Counted from the first letter of the stretch, positions 1-5,919 are shown. The stretch is DNA of 13,539 nt from an uncultured Collinsella sp. (GCA_902478985.1 CABSNH010000032.1:1-13539), one strand, 5' to 3'. Translations and numbers: made by a program. The notes: a model not told the origin generated them from the sequence alone.

Positions 1-54
1 ACTTAAAATCTCTCGCCGCAAGGATTGTGGGTTCGAGTCCCACCGCCCCTACCA
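1..54 (+). tRNA. 3' part of tRNA-Leu (anticodon UAA), serving as attL
   Basis: The window opens inside a tRNA gene. Base 1 is the last base of the 5' anticodon stem, the loop is CTTAAAA with TAA at 4-6, and the 3' stem TCTCT follows. Next come a long class-II variable arm, a T stem-loop (GTGGG TTCGAGT CCCAC), the acceptor strand CGCCCCT, discriminator A and an encoded CCA at 52-54. The long variable arm and UAA anticodon fit tRNA-Leu. The 5' half lies upstream and is not seen. The same 54 bases recur at 5716-5769 with one change, so this is the tRNA-side attachment site, where the integrated element restored the gene's 3' end. Confidence 0.9.
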
Positions 55-67
55 TATGACAAAATAG

Positions 68-102
68 CAGCTCAGAGCATCTAATCGCTCTGGGCTGTTT
101 TT
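68..102 (+). terminator. Rho-independent terminator after the tRNA
   Basis: An 11-bp stem (68-78 with 87-97, one G-U pair) has an 8-base loop and is followed by five Ts (98-102). It lies 13 bases after the tRNA CCA, inside the element, so the element supplies a terminator for the rebuilt tRNA. Confidence 0.8.
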
Positions 103-117
103 GGTTTCAGCCACACT

Positions 118-152
118 CTCGGTACCGTTGGTACCAAATCTGGTACCGAATC
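118..152. repeat. Left copy of 35-bp three-box GGTACC motif (candidate integrase arm site)
   Basis: Three GGTACC boxes start at 121, 130 and 142. A 35-bp block with the same 9- and 12-bp box spacing recurs at 5557-5591, matching at 28 of 35 positions, with the outer boxes and the GAATC tail identical. One copy lies just inside each end of the element. This fits integrase arm-type or Xis binding sites; the binding role is inference. Confidence 0.6.
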
Positions 153-199
153 AGCTCAGAAATCGCCTTTACGCCCCAAATCGAGTGAAAGGACTGGGC

Positions 200-478
200 A
201 TGAGCAAGAGACGCAACAAGAGGACCCCACCGACTGAGGACGAACGCAAACTGCTGGGCAGCTACCACGAGCTAAGCCCCGAGGACAGGCGGGACCTCGT
301 TGGATGGGCTGAGCATCTGGCGCTCAACACGGTACGGCTCAACGGCATCCGCAATGCATACCGCAGGTGCAACGCGCACCGCCGCGAACTCATAGCCGTG
401 TACGCAAATGAGCAGATGGAGCTGAGCGGCATGGAGAGGCGGGGCGAACACGTCCCATTCACGTCCAATGAGGGCTAG
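200..478 (+). CDS. Small charged protein of unknown function (92 aa)
   Basis: The ATG at 200 is preceded by GAAAGGA at a suitable distance. An upstream TTG in frame at 101 lies at the terminator and would run through the GGTACC repeats, so it is not favoured. The protein is very rich in Lys, Arg and Glu. It has a basic start (SKRRNKRTPP), then a likely helical segment with the pattern LLxxYxxLSPEDRRDLxxWAEHL. Similar 'L-SPEDR-L--WAE-L' helices occur after the HTH domain in some phage-type regulators, but no HTH is visible here. It is the first gene of the element after attL and reads inward. Function is unknown. Confidence 0.65.
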   Translation: MSKRRNKRTPPTEDERKLLGSYHELSPEDRRDLVGWAEHLALNTVRLNGIRNAYRRCNAHRRELIAVYANEQMELSGMERRGEHVPFTSNEG

Positions 479-523
479 AATCGAGTCAGCCGCTATCGCA
501 ACAGGAGAGGAAGGTCGATAGCC

Positions 524-616
524 ATGAAGGGCACGCTTTGGATTTACCTGCTCGGGATTGTCCTCGCCCCGGTCATTCTCCCGATTGTCGTACTCAGGTT
601 CCTACTCGCAAAGTAG
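524..616 (+). CDS. 30-aa single-pass membrane peptide
   Basis: A short ORF follows the purine-rich tract AGGAGAGGAAGG, with nine bases before the ATG at 524. The translation begins MKGTLWIYLLGIVLAPVILP and ends IVVLRFLLAK. It is almost entirely one hydrophobic helix with a Lys near each end, as expected for a single-pass inner-membrane peptide. Neighbours are the charged 92-aa protein upstream and the membrane zinc-ribbon protein downstream, all on the same strand. Small peptides like this in prophages and satellites include holin-like, toxin and superinfection-related proteins. Nothing in the sequence picks one of these. Confidence 0.5.
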   Translation: MKGTLWIYLLGIVLAPVILPIVVLRFLLAK

Positions 617-716
617 GCGGGCAGCGCCCGACCCCACCGGACAGGTGCCAGCGCCCCGGCATGGGCGCTACTAAGCCCCTCGGGGACGCACGAAAACAAA
701 AAGGCTTGTCGGACGC

Positions 717-751
717 ATTGGGCACAGTAGCAGCGCGTTGAAGTGCCCAAT
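717..751 (+). other. Perfect 9-bp inverted repeat in a leader region
   Basis: ATTGGGCAC (717-725) and GTGCCCAAT (743-751) are perfect complements around a 17-base loop. They lie 45 bases upstream of the ATG of the zinc-ribbon membrane gene. A second hairpin, AGCGCCC with GGGCGCT, lies at 650-669. No T tract follows either, so a leader structure or operator is more likely than a terminator. The 617-796 gap holds no convincing gene. Confidence 0.45.
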
Positions 752-796
752 GGCGACCAAATCCGTTACCGGATCGATTGCGAACAGGAGTTCAGC

Positions 797-1543
797 ATGA
801 TGGATAAGATTAGACCGATTCTCTGGGTGCTGGTTTTCCCAGCTTGCTGGTACGTCTTTGCACACCACGTAACGGTACTCACTATGTTGAACGACCCAGT
901 TGGGCTTGCCAGCTCTTTGTTCATAGTTGTTGTAGCCGTCGACTTCTTCACGTTGCCATTCCAAAATAAAAGGACAACGGATAACACTTCGGAGACGAAG
1001 CCGAAGCAGACAACCGACCCTGCTCCGTATCGGATGCCCCGTAGCAAGGAGCTAAACGACCTGCTTCTCGTCTACAACGCCAGAAGGCCTAACGGCATGA
1101 CGGTGACAGAGCTTAACAGCCTGTACGCGCTCACCGCACAATCCGGTGAGAAGGTAGACGAGACAATCAGTAAGATTCACAGAGAAGTGAAATACGAACG
1201 AGACCGCCGTAAGAACGGAACGCCCCAGCCCCTTGGGTCAAGCGCCGAAAAGGGCTACGCCTCTGCACACCCGAACGCAGAGCTCAACCGCGCAGCGCTC
1301 GACACGACCCCCGAAAAGGTGAAGAAGGCCCAGCGCAAGGCAGGACTCCGCTGTCCCAAGTGCGACTCGACCGACGTCACGCTCCTGAACAACACGTCGA
1401 AGTCCACAAGCGCGGGAAAGGCGCTCATAGGCGCTGAGGCGTTCGGTCTTGAGGGCATGGTGGTCGGTGCCGTGATGGGCAAGAAGGGAAAGCGCGAGTA
1501 CCTTTGCAACCACTGCGGCAAGCGGTACTCGGTCAGGAACTAG
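797..1543 (+). CDS. Membrane-anchored zinc-ribbon protein (248 aa)
   Basis: The start at 797 (or the adjacent ATG at 800) is chosen because AGGAG lies seven bases upstream; the longer reading from a GTG at 743 would begin inside a hairpin. The N-terminus has two hydrophobic segments, roughly residues 7-22 and 33-52. A hydrophilic Thr/Pro/Lys-rich linker follows, then a charged, probably helical middle. The C-terminus has a CPKC...CNHC pair that forms a zinc ribbon around a Gly/Ala-rich loop (GKALIGAEAFGLEGMVVGAV). Proteins ending in such zinc ribbons are common in phages and mobile elements of Gram-positive bacteria, but their roles are unknown. It is the last rightward gene and is followed by a shared terminator. 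Confidence 0.75.
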   Translation: MMDKIRPILWVLVFPACWYVFAHHVTVLTMLNDPVGLASSLFIVVVAVDFFTLPFQNKRTTDNTSETKPKQTTDPAPYRMPRSKELNDLLLVYNARRPNGMTVTELNSLYALTAQSGEKVDETISKIHREVKYERDRRKNGTPQPLGSSAEKGYASAHPNAELNRAALDTTPEKVKKAQRKAGLRCPKCDSTDVTLLNNTSKSTSAGKALIGAEAFGLEGMVVGAVMGKKGKREYLCNHCGKRYSVRN

Positions 1544-1589
1544 AAAGCAGGGCGCAGGCTATAAACCGCGCCCGGAGAACGAAAACAAA

Positions 1590-1622
1590 AAGGCCGCAAG
1601 GGTTCGCTCCCCTGCGGCCTTC
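1590..1622. terminator. Terminator between convergent genes
   Basis: AAGGCCGCA pairs with TGCGGCCTT, extended by GGG/CCC across one bulged A, with a short loop. A-rich sequence precedes the stem (AAAACAAAA). It lies between the stops of the converging genes at 1543 and 1624 and probably serves both. Confidence 0.7.
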
Positions 1623-1623
1623 T

Positions 1624-2040
1624 CTATGTCGCGGCGTCGTATTCCCTGAACGCCCTGTACGCTATCTTCTTGCACTTGTCGTAGGCTATGCCGATCCTCG
1701 CGCTCAGGTCATGCCAGTCCTCGCCCTCTAGGTAGTGGGCCGTTATGACCTCGACCGCCCTCTCGCCCACTGTCGGGGCCATCTCGCGCATGTCGGCGTA
1801 CGCGCGGTCCAGCACCTCCTCCTGCCTCTCCATGCAGTAGAGCGCCCTCTCCCTCCTCGGGTCCCCCTCGGGGCGCATGAGGTCTATCTTTCGCCGCGCC
1901 TTCTGCCGCTCCATGTCGAGCGCCACGAACCAGTAGAGCCTGAACTGCGCCAGCGTCGGGCTAATCTCTCCCCGCCTCAGTATCGGAATCACCCCAAGAG
2001 CTAATCGGTCGGCTATACGGAAATGCCCCTGAGAGGCCAC
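1624..2040 (-). CDS. ArpU/sigma-region-4-like phage-type transcription regulator
   Basis: The 138-aa reading has a charged helical middle (MERQKARRKIDLMRPEGDPRRE) and a C-terminal HTH-like region (VEVITAHYLEGEDWHDLSAR followed by IGIAYDKCKKIAYRAFREY). This matches the layout of phage ArpU/RinA-type regulators and sigma-70 region 4, where 'Y-EG--W--IA--ig-s---v----- A' is typical. Such proteins switch on late or packaging genes in Gram-positive phages and satellites. The start is uncertain: the GTG at 2040 has no clear RBS, and a later start such as the GTG at 1992 is possible. It is separated from the next leftward operon by about 270 bases, so it probably has its own promoter. Confidence 0.6.
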   Translation of the reverse strand: MASQGHFRIADRLALGVIPILRRGEISPTLAQFRLYWFVALDMERQKARRKIDLMRPEGDPRRERALYCMERQEEVLDRAYADMREMAPTVGERAVEVITAHYLEGEDWHDLSARIGIAYDKCKKIAYRAFREYDAAT

Positions 2041-2314
2041 AGAACAGCCGTTACGGGCTGTCTGGCATCTGGTGTGAGTAACTTAGGCACTGCAACCGCC
2101 TTAAAACTAAAAAAGGGCATCTGAGAGCTTTAGACGGCATATTCGCAGGTCATCGCATATGCGCCTGTCGTGTCTGACACGTCACGCTGGGCAGTTATAT
2201 ACTAACCCCCTCAGCCGCAAAGGTACTTAAAAATATGTTACTATTCAGACAGCATTGTCTGCCCTGAGCAGGGGGGCGCTGTCGGCGCGGCCCTACCTCC
2301 CGCGCCGCGCCTTT
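2041..2314. other. Non-coding region rich in inverted repeats
   Basis: About 270 bases hold no convincing gene but several dyads: ACAGCC/GGGCTGT around 2044-2061, the 10-bp palindrome CGCATATGCG (2154-2163), CGTGTC-T-GACACG (2169-2181), and CAGACA-GCAT-TGTCTG around 2236-2252. On the minus strand a TATAAC hexamer near 2196-2201 with a weak TTTGCG upstream could be a promoter for the ArpU-like gene. The region separates that gene from the replication operon and probably carries operators, a promoter and the operon's transcript end. Confidence 0.5.
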
Positions 2315-2620
2315 CTAGAGGGTCGCGCCCCGTCCTTCCATCCAGTCCGCGAGCCGTTCGGAGAACATGCCCACGACCGAATCGGACCACGGCTCGCCGT
2401 CCTCGATAATGGTCCTCGTCACGCCCTCGGGGGCGTTGGCCTTCCATGCCCTCCTGCCGCTCTCGGTCGTCAGGTCGTAGACCCCCGAGTCTCGGGGTTC
2501 GTACACGACAGCGCCGTCCCCGGCGTAGGCCACGGTCCCCGCCTCAAGCGCCTCCCTGCCGTACTCCTCGACAGTGAGGGCGGCGTTGACGGCAAGCGTC
2601 ATCTGGTCAGTCTTTCTCAT
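2315..2620 (-). CDS. Unknown protein, last gene of the replication-like operon (101 aa)
   Basis: The ATG at 2620 has GGAGAA six bases upstream; this RBS lies over the last codons of the preceding gene, whose stop is three bases away, so the two are likely translationally coupled. The protein is acidic, begins MRKTDQMTLAVNAALTVEEY and contains DGAVVYEPRDSGVYDL, a likely beta-rich core. No signal peptide, membrane segment or known motif is seen. Its position after an initiator-like gene suggests a role in element maintenance, but the function is not recognised. Confidence 0.65.
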   Translation of the reverse strand: MRKTDQMTLAVNAALTVEEYGREALEAGTVAYAGDGAVVYEPRDSGVYDLTTESGRRAWKANAPEGVTRTIIEDGEPWSDSVVGMFSERLADWMEGRGATL

Positions 2621-2623
2621 TGC

Positions 2624-3490
2624 TTATTCTCCATGAACTCTAGAATCGGACGGTCGCTCGATAGCCCCCTTCTCCTTGAGGACGTAGTTGCCGTCCTCGT
2701 TTTTGCCTACTGTCCTGTCAACGGGCAGTGACACGGCCACCTCTCCCTTGCATATCGAACAGTAGCCGCTCGCCCTGCCGTCATCGTTGAACTTCGCAGC
2801 GACCCTCGACCCGCATTGAGGACACTCGGCATGGAACGTCCTTCGATCGACCTCATACAAAGCTTGTTCACCAGAACCGAAACCAGAATCGCGCATATCA
2901 GTTGTCTTATAAGTACTATCAGTTCTATAAGTACTATTAATTAAGCTGATGCTATCCGAATAGCATTCCTTTGCTAAAGCATCAGCATTCTTTGCTAAAG
3001 CATCAGCATTCTTTGCTATAGCATCAGCATTAGGTGTTACAGACTCCTGCTCGGCTGACAGCTCCGGGATGAACAGGTTTGTTTCCGAGAGCGGCGCGTT
3101 CAGCGCATGGACTATGTAGACGGCAGCTAAGCCGCGCTTGCCGCTCTCGCCCTCAACAGTCTCAATCAACGGCCTTTCCTCATAGCCCTCCTCGTTGTCG
3201 CAGGCTATCTTTACCGTCCTCTTCTTGAGCCGTTGGAGAGCTTGATAGACGCTGTCCACGCCGATGCCAAGCTCTTGAGCAATTTTGCTGGCTGGCATGC
3301 AGACCACATAGCGGTCATCGACGTCTGGGGGAACCCTATACGACATCCAGCCCGACCCGCTGTCCTTGCCTTGGTAGCGGATAAGGCAGCAGAAAACCGC
3401 AGCCTGAACGCTTATGCTTGCGAGCACTCTCAGACCGCCAACATGGAGCCTTGTGTACTCCTCCACGCCCTCACGGTCTTTACTCGCCAT
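2624..3490 (-). CDS. Winged-helix, zinc-ribbon protein, probable replication initiator (288 aa)
   Basis: The ATG at 3490 is chosen because GGGAGG precedes it and it overlaps the upstream stop by 11 bases. An upstream TTG at 3508 lacks a better RBS. Residues about 65-91 (MPASKIAQELGIGVDSVYQA and on) form a helix-turn-helix like the N-terminal winged helix of phage and plasmid replication initiators. A three-unit NADA(I/L)AK repeat spans about 154-174, followed by a Ser/Thr-rich linker (DSISLINSTYRTDSTYKTTD). A zinc ribbon has CPQC at 223-226 and CSIC at 244-247. The DNA of the repeat region has the form of origin iterons. The replication role is inferred from domain layout and context; a transcription regulator is the alternative. 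Confidence 0.65.
   Translation of the reverse strand: MASKDREGVEEYTRLHVGGLRVLASISVQAAVFCCLIRYQGKDSGSGWMSYRVPPDVDDRYVVCMPASKIAQELGIGVDSVYQALQRLKKRTVKIACDNEEGYEERPLIETVEGESGKRGLAAVYIVHALNAPLSETNLFIPELSAEQESVTPNADAIAKNADALAKNADALAKECYSDSISLINSTYRTDSTYKTTDMRDSGFGSGEQALYEVDRRTFHAECPQCGSRVAAKFNDDGRASGYCSICKGEVAVSLPVDRTVGKNEDGNYVLKEKGAIERPSDSRVHGE
2898..2936. repeat. AT-rich paired repeat beside the iteron-like repeats
   Basis: ATCAGTTGTCTTATAAGTACT (2898-2918, 21 bases) is followed directly by a near copy with a small gap (2919-2936), sharing ATCAGTT and TATAAGTACT. The block continues as TATTAATTAA. It is much more AT-rich than the surrounding sequence. Together with the adjacent 21-bp repeats it resembles a DNA unwinding region. 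Confidence 0.5.
2970..3032. repeat. Three tandem 21-bp iteron-like repeats inside the initiator-like gene
   Basis: Units lie at 2970-2990, 2991-3011 and 3012-3032; the first two are identical and the third differs at two bases. Each carries a dyad (TGCTAAAGCA, or TGCTATAGCA in the third). A related dyad, ATGCTA/TAGCAT, lies just to the left at about 2950-2965. The repeats encode the NADALAK heptads. Iterons inside the initiator gene next to an AT-rich stretch are the layout of lambda-type origins; origin function is inference. Confidence 0.6.
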
Positions 3491-3836
3491 ATGCCTCCCG
3501 AGAAGCAAACCTCATGGGGTCTGCCGCCTTTCTCTCAAGTTTCCTGCGCCGCTTGAGTTCGGCGTCCATGAGTTCGATCCTGTCGGCAAGCCAGTCAGAG
3601 CAGCGGACCTCAAGCTCACGCCCGCCGTCGGGCGCGGCAATGCGCAGGATGCAGTCCCCGCCAACGTCCTCGGCAGACAGGAGCGCCTGTTCGCGCTCCA
3701 TGCCAAGCCCGAACGTCCCCATGCCGTAAATGTCGGCATTGCATAGGGTCGCGCCGTTGAGACAGCCGACTTTCGCGGCCTCTAGCGGGTCGGCTCCCCG
3801 CGACAGTTCAACGACTGCCCTCGTGTTGTTTGCCAT
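3480..3836 (-). CDS. Unknown protein of the replication-like operon (118 aa)
   Basis: The ATG at 3836 is preceded by AAGGCGG at a suitable distance and lies 10 bases after the upstream Xis-like stop; an in-frame TTG at 3857 is less likely. The protein opens MANNTRAVVELSRGADPLEA, has a Gly/Met-rich middle (YGMGTFGLGMEREQALLS) and ends in a very basic helix (ELKRRRKLERKAADPMRF). No known domain is recognised. Its last codons overlap the start of the winged-helix gene by 11 bases, so it is made together with that protein and probably supports replication or control of the element. Confidence 0.65.
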   Translation of the reverse strand: MANNTRAVVELSRGADPLEAAKVGCLNGATLCNADIYGMGTFGLGMEREQALLSAEDVGGDCILRIAAPDGGRELEVRCSDWLADRIELMDAELKRRRKLERKAADPMRFASREAYGE

Positions 3837-3846
3837 GAGCGCCGCC

Positions 3847-4056
3847 TTAGTATCCAAGCATCTTTAGCGACTCGGGGACGTTGATACGCCACTGCTCGCG
3901 GATACGAACTGCCCTGAGCTGCCCATCGCGCACCATGCGATAGACAGTGCTGTAGCTCAACCGCAGATATGCGGCGAACTCCTCGATGGTCGCGGGGTCG
4001 TTGATGTTCTCCTCAGTGATGGGACGAATGGGTTTCCTCGTTTTCTGCTTAGCCAT
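3847..4056 (-). CDS. xis: Xis-like / MerR-type winged-helix DNA-binding protein (69 aa)
   Basis: AAAGGTGG precedes the ATG at 4056. After a basic tail (AKQKTRKPIRP) comes the excisionase-family helix-turn-helix: residues about 23-50 read IEEFAAYLRLSYSTVYRMVR then DGQLRAVRI, followed by a short wing (REQWRIN) and an end helix (VPESLKML). This is the usual layout of 'excisionase family' DNA-binding proteins, which bend DNA next to att sites and set recombination direction, and sometimes act as repressors. It is the first gene of the leftward operon and sits near the integrase gene. The family is clear; whether it is the excisionase or the operon's regulator is open. Confidence 0.8.
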   Translation of the reverse strand: MAKQKTRKPIRPITEENINDPATIEEFAAYLRLSYSTVYRMVRDGQLRAVRIREQWRINVPESLKMLGY

Positions 4057-4102
4057 TGGGCCACCTTTCGGTCATGGGCGCTCAGCCCGTTTGTATGCGG
4101 TT

Positions 4103-4143
4103 GTGAAGCTTCACGTGAGGAAAGACTAACACCAGTGAGGAAA
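4103..4143. promoter_or_regulatory. Candidate operator: 12-bp palindrome plus two 20-bp-spaced repeats
   Basis: Upstream of the Xis-like gene, GTGAAGCTTCAC (4103-4114) is a perfect palindrome. It is followed by GTGAGGAAA at 4115-4123 and again at 4135-4143, exactly 20 bp apart, so both would lie on nearly the same face of the helix. No clear sigma-70 promoter could be assigned. The spacing suggests binding sites for the Xis-like protein or another regulator; this is inference. Confidence 0.5.
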
Positions 4144-4211
4144 CTAGCAGCACGTATCGTTTCCGCAGTTAAACGCCATAAAGCGTATTTCACACCCAGC
4201 AAAACCGCCCT

Positions 4212-4251
4212 AAAAAATCAGGCCGCGAGAAGCAATCGGCTCCTCACGACC
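4212..4251 (-). terminator. Rho-independent terminator of the integrase gene
   Basis: On the minus strand, a 12-bp stem (4240-4251 with 4221-4232, three G-U pairs) has a 7-base loop and is followed by TGATTTTTT. It lies 38 bases past the integrase stop and would keep integrase transcription out of the leftward operon. Confidence 0.85.
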
Positions 4252-4289
4252 TTCACATTTGCCTTATCGACTTGAGAGAGAAAGCGCCC

Positions 4290-5543
4290 TTAGTTGTCCG
4301 TGCCCGTCAGCTCTAGGATGTTGCTCTTGGGCGCAACTCGACCGCTCGCGATTGTCTCCGTAAGAAGTGCGCTGCGGCGCTTTGCATCGGGGTCGGCGCT
4401 CGCATACGTGTTGAGCGTAATGGCGGCGTTTGCGTGCCCCAGGACGCTTGAGGCGGTCTTGACGTCCCCGCCCTCGGCAAGATAGCGCGTCGCCCACGTA
4501 TGGCGCAAATCGTGAAACGTAGGTATGCGGCCTTCCGTCCCCCTAACTCCGACTACCTTAGAGATTGCACTCCAACCCTTGCTCAGCGTGTCGGGACTGA
4601 GGTATCCGTCCAAATTACCGAGAACGTAATCACCCGCGCCGACAGTGCGCCCGAACTCGCTGAACTCCTCTTGCTGAACCTTGAGCCAGTCCTTGAGGAT
4701 GTCAACGAGGCTCTCGGGGAGACAAATATCCCTGACCCTATCCGTCTTGGCGTTCTTCTCATAAGTTCCGCCGACAGCTCGACCAATTGCGCCCCTAACC
4801 CATAGAGTTTTGTTTTCAAGGTCGACGTCTTTCCACTTGAGTCCGCAAATCTCGCCCTCTCGCATGCCAGTGAACAGTGCAATGCGAGCACCGACTGTTA
4901 CGGGAGTCTGCTCTAGCGATGCAAGGATGCTGAGCGTATCGCGGAGTCCTTTGGCGGTCAGGGCGTTGATGCCCTCGTTCTTCTTGGACTTCTTGGGAGG
5001 CTTGACCCCGTTGCAGGGATTGACGACTATCACCTCGTTATAGACGGCTTGGGTCATAACCTGCTTGAGCAGCCCAAGGGCTTTCTTGACGGGCGAATAG
5101 GTTAGGCCGCTTGCGGTAAGACCTGCGCTCCACTCCTCGACCTGCTTTTTCTTGAGGTCTTTAACCTTGACCTTTGCGAAGCCCTTCACATTGCCCTTGG
5201 GGTAGCCGTAACGGATGTACTTAGCCGTGGATCGATAGCCCTTCACGGTTGACGGTTCAATCAACTTTCCCTGTTCCCAAATATCGATGAAGGATTCAAC
5301 ATAATCCGGAACAAGCATGTTGGCAGCTTTGACGGCCTCTGGGGTTTCATCGCTTTCCAACTCTTGACGCTCAAGCTCCCTGAGCCAGTCCTCGGCCTCT
5401 CGGTTCGCCTCACGCTTGGTCTTGGCCTTGAGCGTCTTGGACTTCTTGTGCCTCTTGCCGTCCTCCTCATAGAAGTCAACAAACGCGCGAAATGCATCGC
5501 TGTCCTTGCGCTTCTGCACATATGCAGCCGTGTACGTCCTCAT
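4290..5543 (-). CDS. int: Tyrosine recombinase integrase (417 aa)
   Basis: This enzyme catalyses site-specific integration and excision of the element at tRNA-Leu. The ATG at 5543 is chosen because AGGTGGAGG lies just upstream; the ATG at 5567 would fall inside the GGTACC repeat. The N-terminus looks like an arm-binding domain (residues 1-60, very basic). A SAM-like core-binding domain spans about 80-175. The catalytic domain has Arg228 (GMREGEICGLKW), a likely Lys266, His344 and Arg347 (HDLRHTWAT), His370 (VLGHAN) and nucleophile Tyr380 (TLNTY). The length fits Tn916/phage-type integrases. The gene reads away from attR, and its promoter lies between the repeat and att. Confidence 0.95.
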   Translation of the reverse strand: MRTYTAAYVQKRKDSDAFRAFVDFYEEDGKRHKKSKTLKAKTKREANREAEDWLRELERQELESDETPEAVKAANMLVPDYVESFIDIWEQGKLIEPSTVKGYRSTAKYIRYGYPKGNVKGFAKVKVKDLKKKQVEEWSAGLTASGLTYSPVKKALGLLKQVMTQAVYNEVIVVNPCNGVKPPKKSKKNEGINALTAKGLRDTLSILASLEQTPVTVGARIALFTGMREGEICGLKWKDVDLENKTLWVRGAIGRAVGGTYEKNAKTDRVRDICLPESLVDILKDWLKVQQEEFSEFGRTVGAGDYVLGNLDGYLSPDTLSKGWSAISKVVGVRGTEGRIPTFHDLRHTWATRYLAEGGDVKTASSVLGHANAAITLNTYASADPDAKRRSALLTETIASGRVAPKSNILELTGTDN

Positions 5544-5556
5544 GAGAAGCCTCCAC

Positions 5557-5591
5557 CTCGGTACCATTGATACCTCACTCGGTACCGAATC
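5557..5591. repeat. Right copy of 35-bp three-box GGTACC motif
   Basis: GGTACC boxes start at 5560 and 5581, with GATACC at 5569, in the same 9- and 12-bp spacing as the copy at 118-152. The block lies in the integrase 5' leader, between its promoter and its RBS, so binding here could also control integrase expression. Confidence 0.6.
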
Positions 5592-5606
5592 TCATTGAAA
5601 CAATGA
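5592..5606. promoter_or_regulatory. Short perfect dyad in the integrase leader
   Basis: TCATTG-AAA-CAATGA directly adjoins the right GGTACC block. It is placed between the integrase promoter and RBS and may be an operator. Confidence 0.35.
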
Positions 5607-5618
5607 CAAACCATGACT

Positions 5619-5647
5619 ATTATAGCCATAAGGTGATAGAGCGATAA
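5619..5647 (-). promoter_or_regulatory. Candidate sigma-70 promoter of the integrase
   Basis: On the minus strand a perfect TATAAT (5624-5619) lies 17 bases from a weak TTATCG (5647-5642). The predicted transcript start is about 70 bases before the integrase ATG, so the leader would include the dyad and the GGTACC block. Confidence 0.55.
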
Positions 5648-5715
5648 GCGATGTACCTGCTATTTTATAGAGACGTTGGCGAACGGTAGCAAACGGCTAT
5701 ATGAGCGGTAAAGAG

Positions 5716-5769
5716 ACTTAAAATCTCTCGCCGCAAGGATTGTGGGTTCGAGTCCCACCACCCCTACCA
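5716..5769 (+). repeat. attR: displaced tRNA-Leu 3' end
   Basis: This is a 54-bp copy of 1-54 with one difference (A at 5760 for G at 45). The anticodon stem half AGAGA (5712-5716) is also present, so identity may extend beyond the window start. No tRNA 5' half precedes it, so this copy is not a working tRNA. It should be the original chromosomal 3' end displaced by integration. Confidence 0.88.
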
Positions 5770-5780
5770 CGTATTGTTTA

Positions 5781-5819
5781 CGAGCCCGTGTCCCCCAGGG
5801 ATGCGGGCTCGTTTCTTTT
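5781..5819 (+). terminator. Original tRNA-Leu terminator, now beyond attR
   Basis: CGAGCCCG (5781-5788) pairs with CGGGCTCG (5804-5811), followed by TTTCTTTT. It sits 11 bases after the displaced tRNA end, which supports this side being the ancestral chromosome. Confidence 0.8.
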
Positions 5820-5839
5820 GGGCGCCGATATGGATGGTG

Positions 5840-5906
5840 AGCTGCGGTGGAATAGTTCCTGTTTTGGCAGTTTACCAGCCTATTTAGGAACTATTTCACC
5901 GCAGCT
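5840..5906. repeat. 21-bp inverted repeat with 25-base loop
   Basis: Arms 5840-5860 and 5886-5906 are complementary at 20 of 21 positions, the exception being a G-U pair. The stem is long but has no T tract. No gene covers it. It could be a MITE-like or REP-like repeat, or a structured RNA. Confidence 0.65.
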
Positions 5907-5919
5907 TAGGTTGATACTC

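Larger units (their letters stand above)
1..5769. mobile_element. 5.7-kb integrative element in tRNA-Leu(UAA), satellite-like
   Basis: The element is bounded by a 54-bp direct repeat of the tRNA 3' end (1-54 and 5716-5769, 53/54 identical). It encodes a tyrosine recombinase next to the right repeat, an Xis-like protein, a winged-helix replication-initiator-like protein and an ArpU/sigma-like protein. No structural, packaging, relaxase or conjugation genes are seen. That content fits a phage satellite (PICI-like) or a minimal integrative plasmid-like element, which would depend on a helper for transfer. The boundaries are seen directly; the satellite label is inference. Confidence 0.88.

Noticed and set aside
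101..199. N-terminal extension of the first element gene to the TTG at 101
   Set aside because: It begins at the end of the terminator and translates the GGTACC repeats, while the ATG at 200 has a good RBS.
2255..2731. 158-aa plus-strand ORF
   Set aside because: It is antisense to two well-supported minus-strand genes with RBSs and coupled stops and starts; it arises from GC-rich codon bias.
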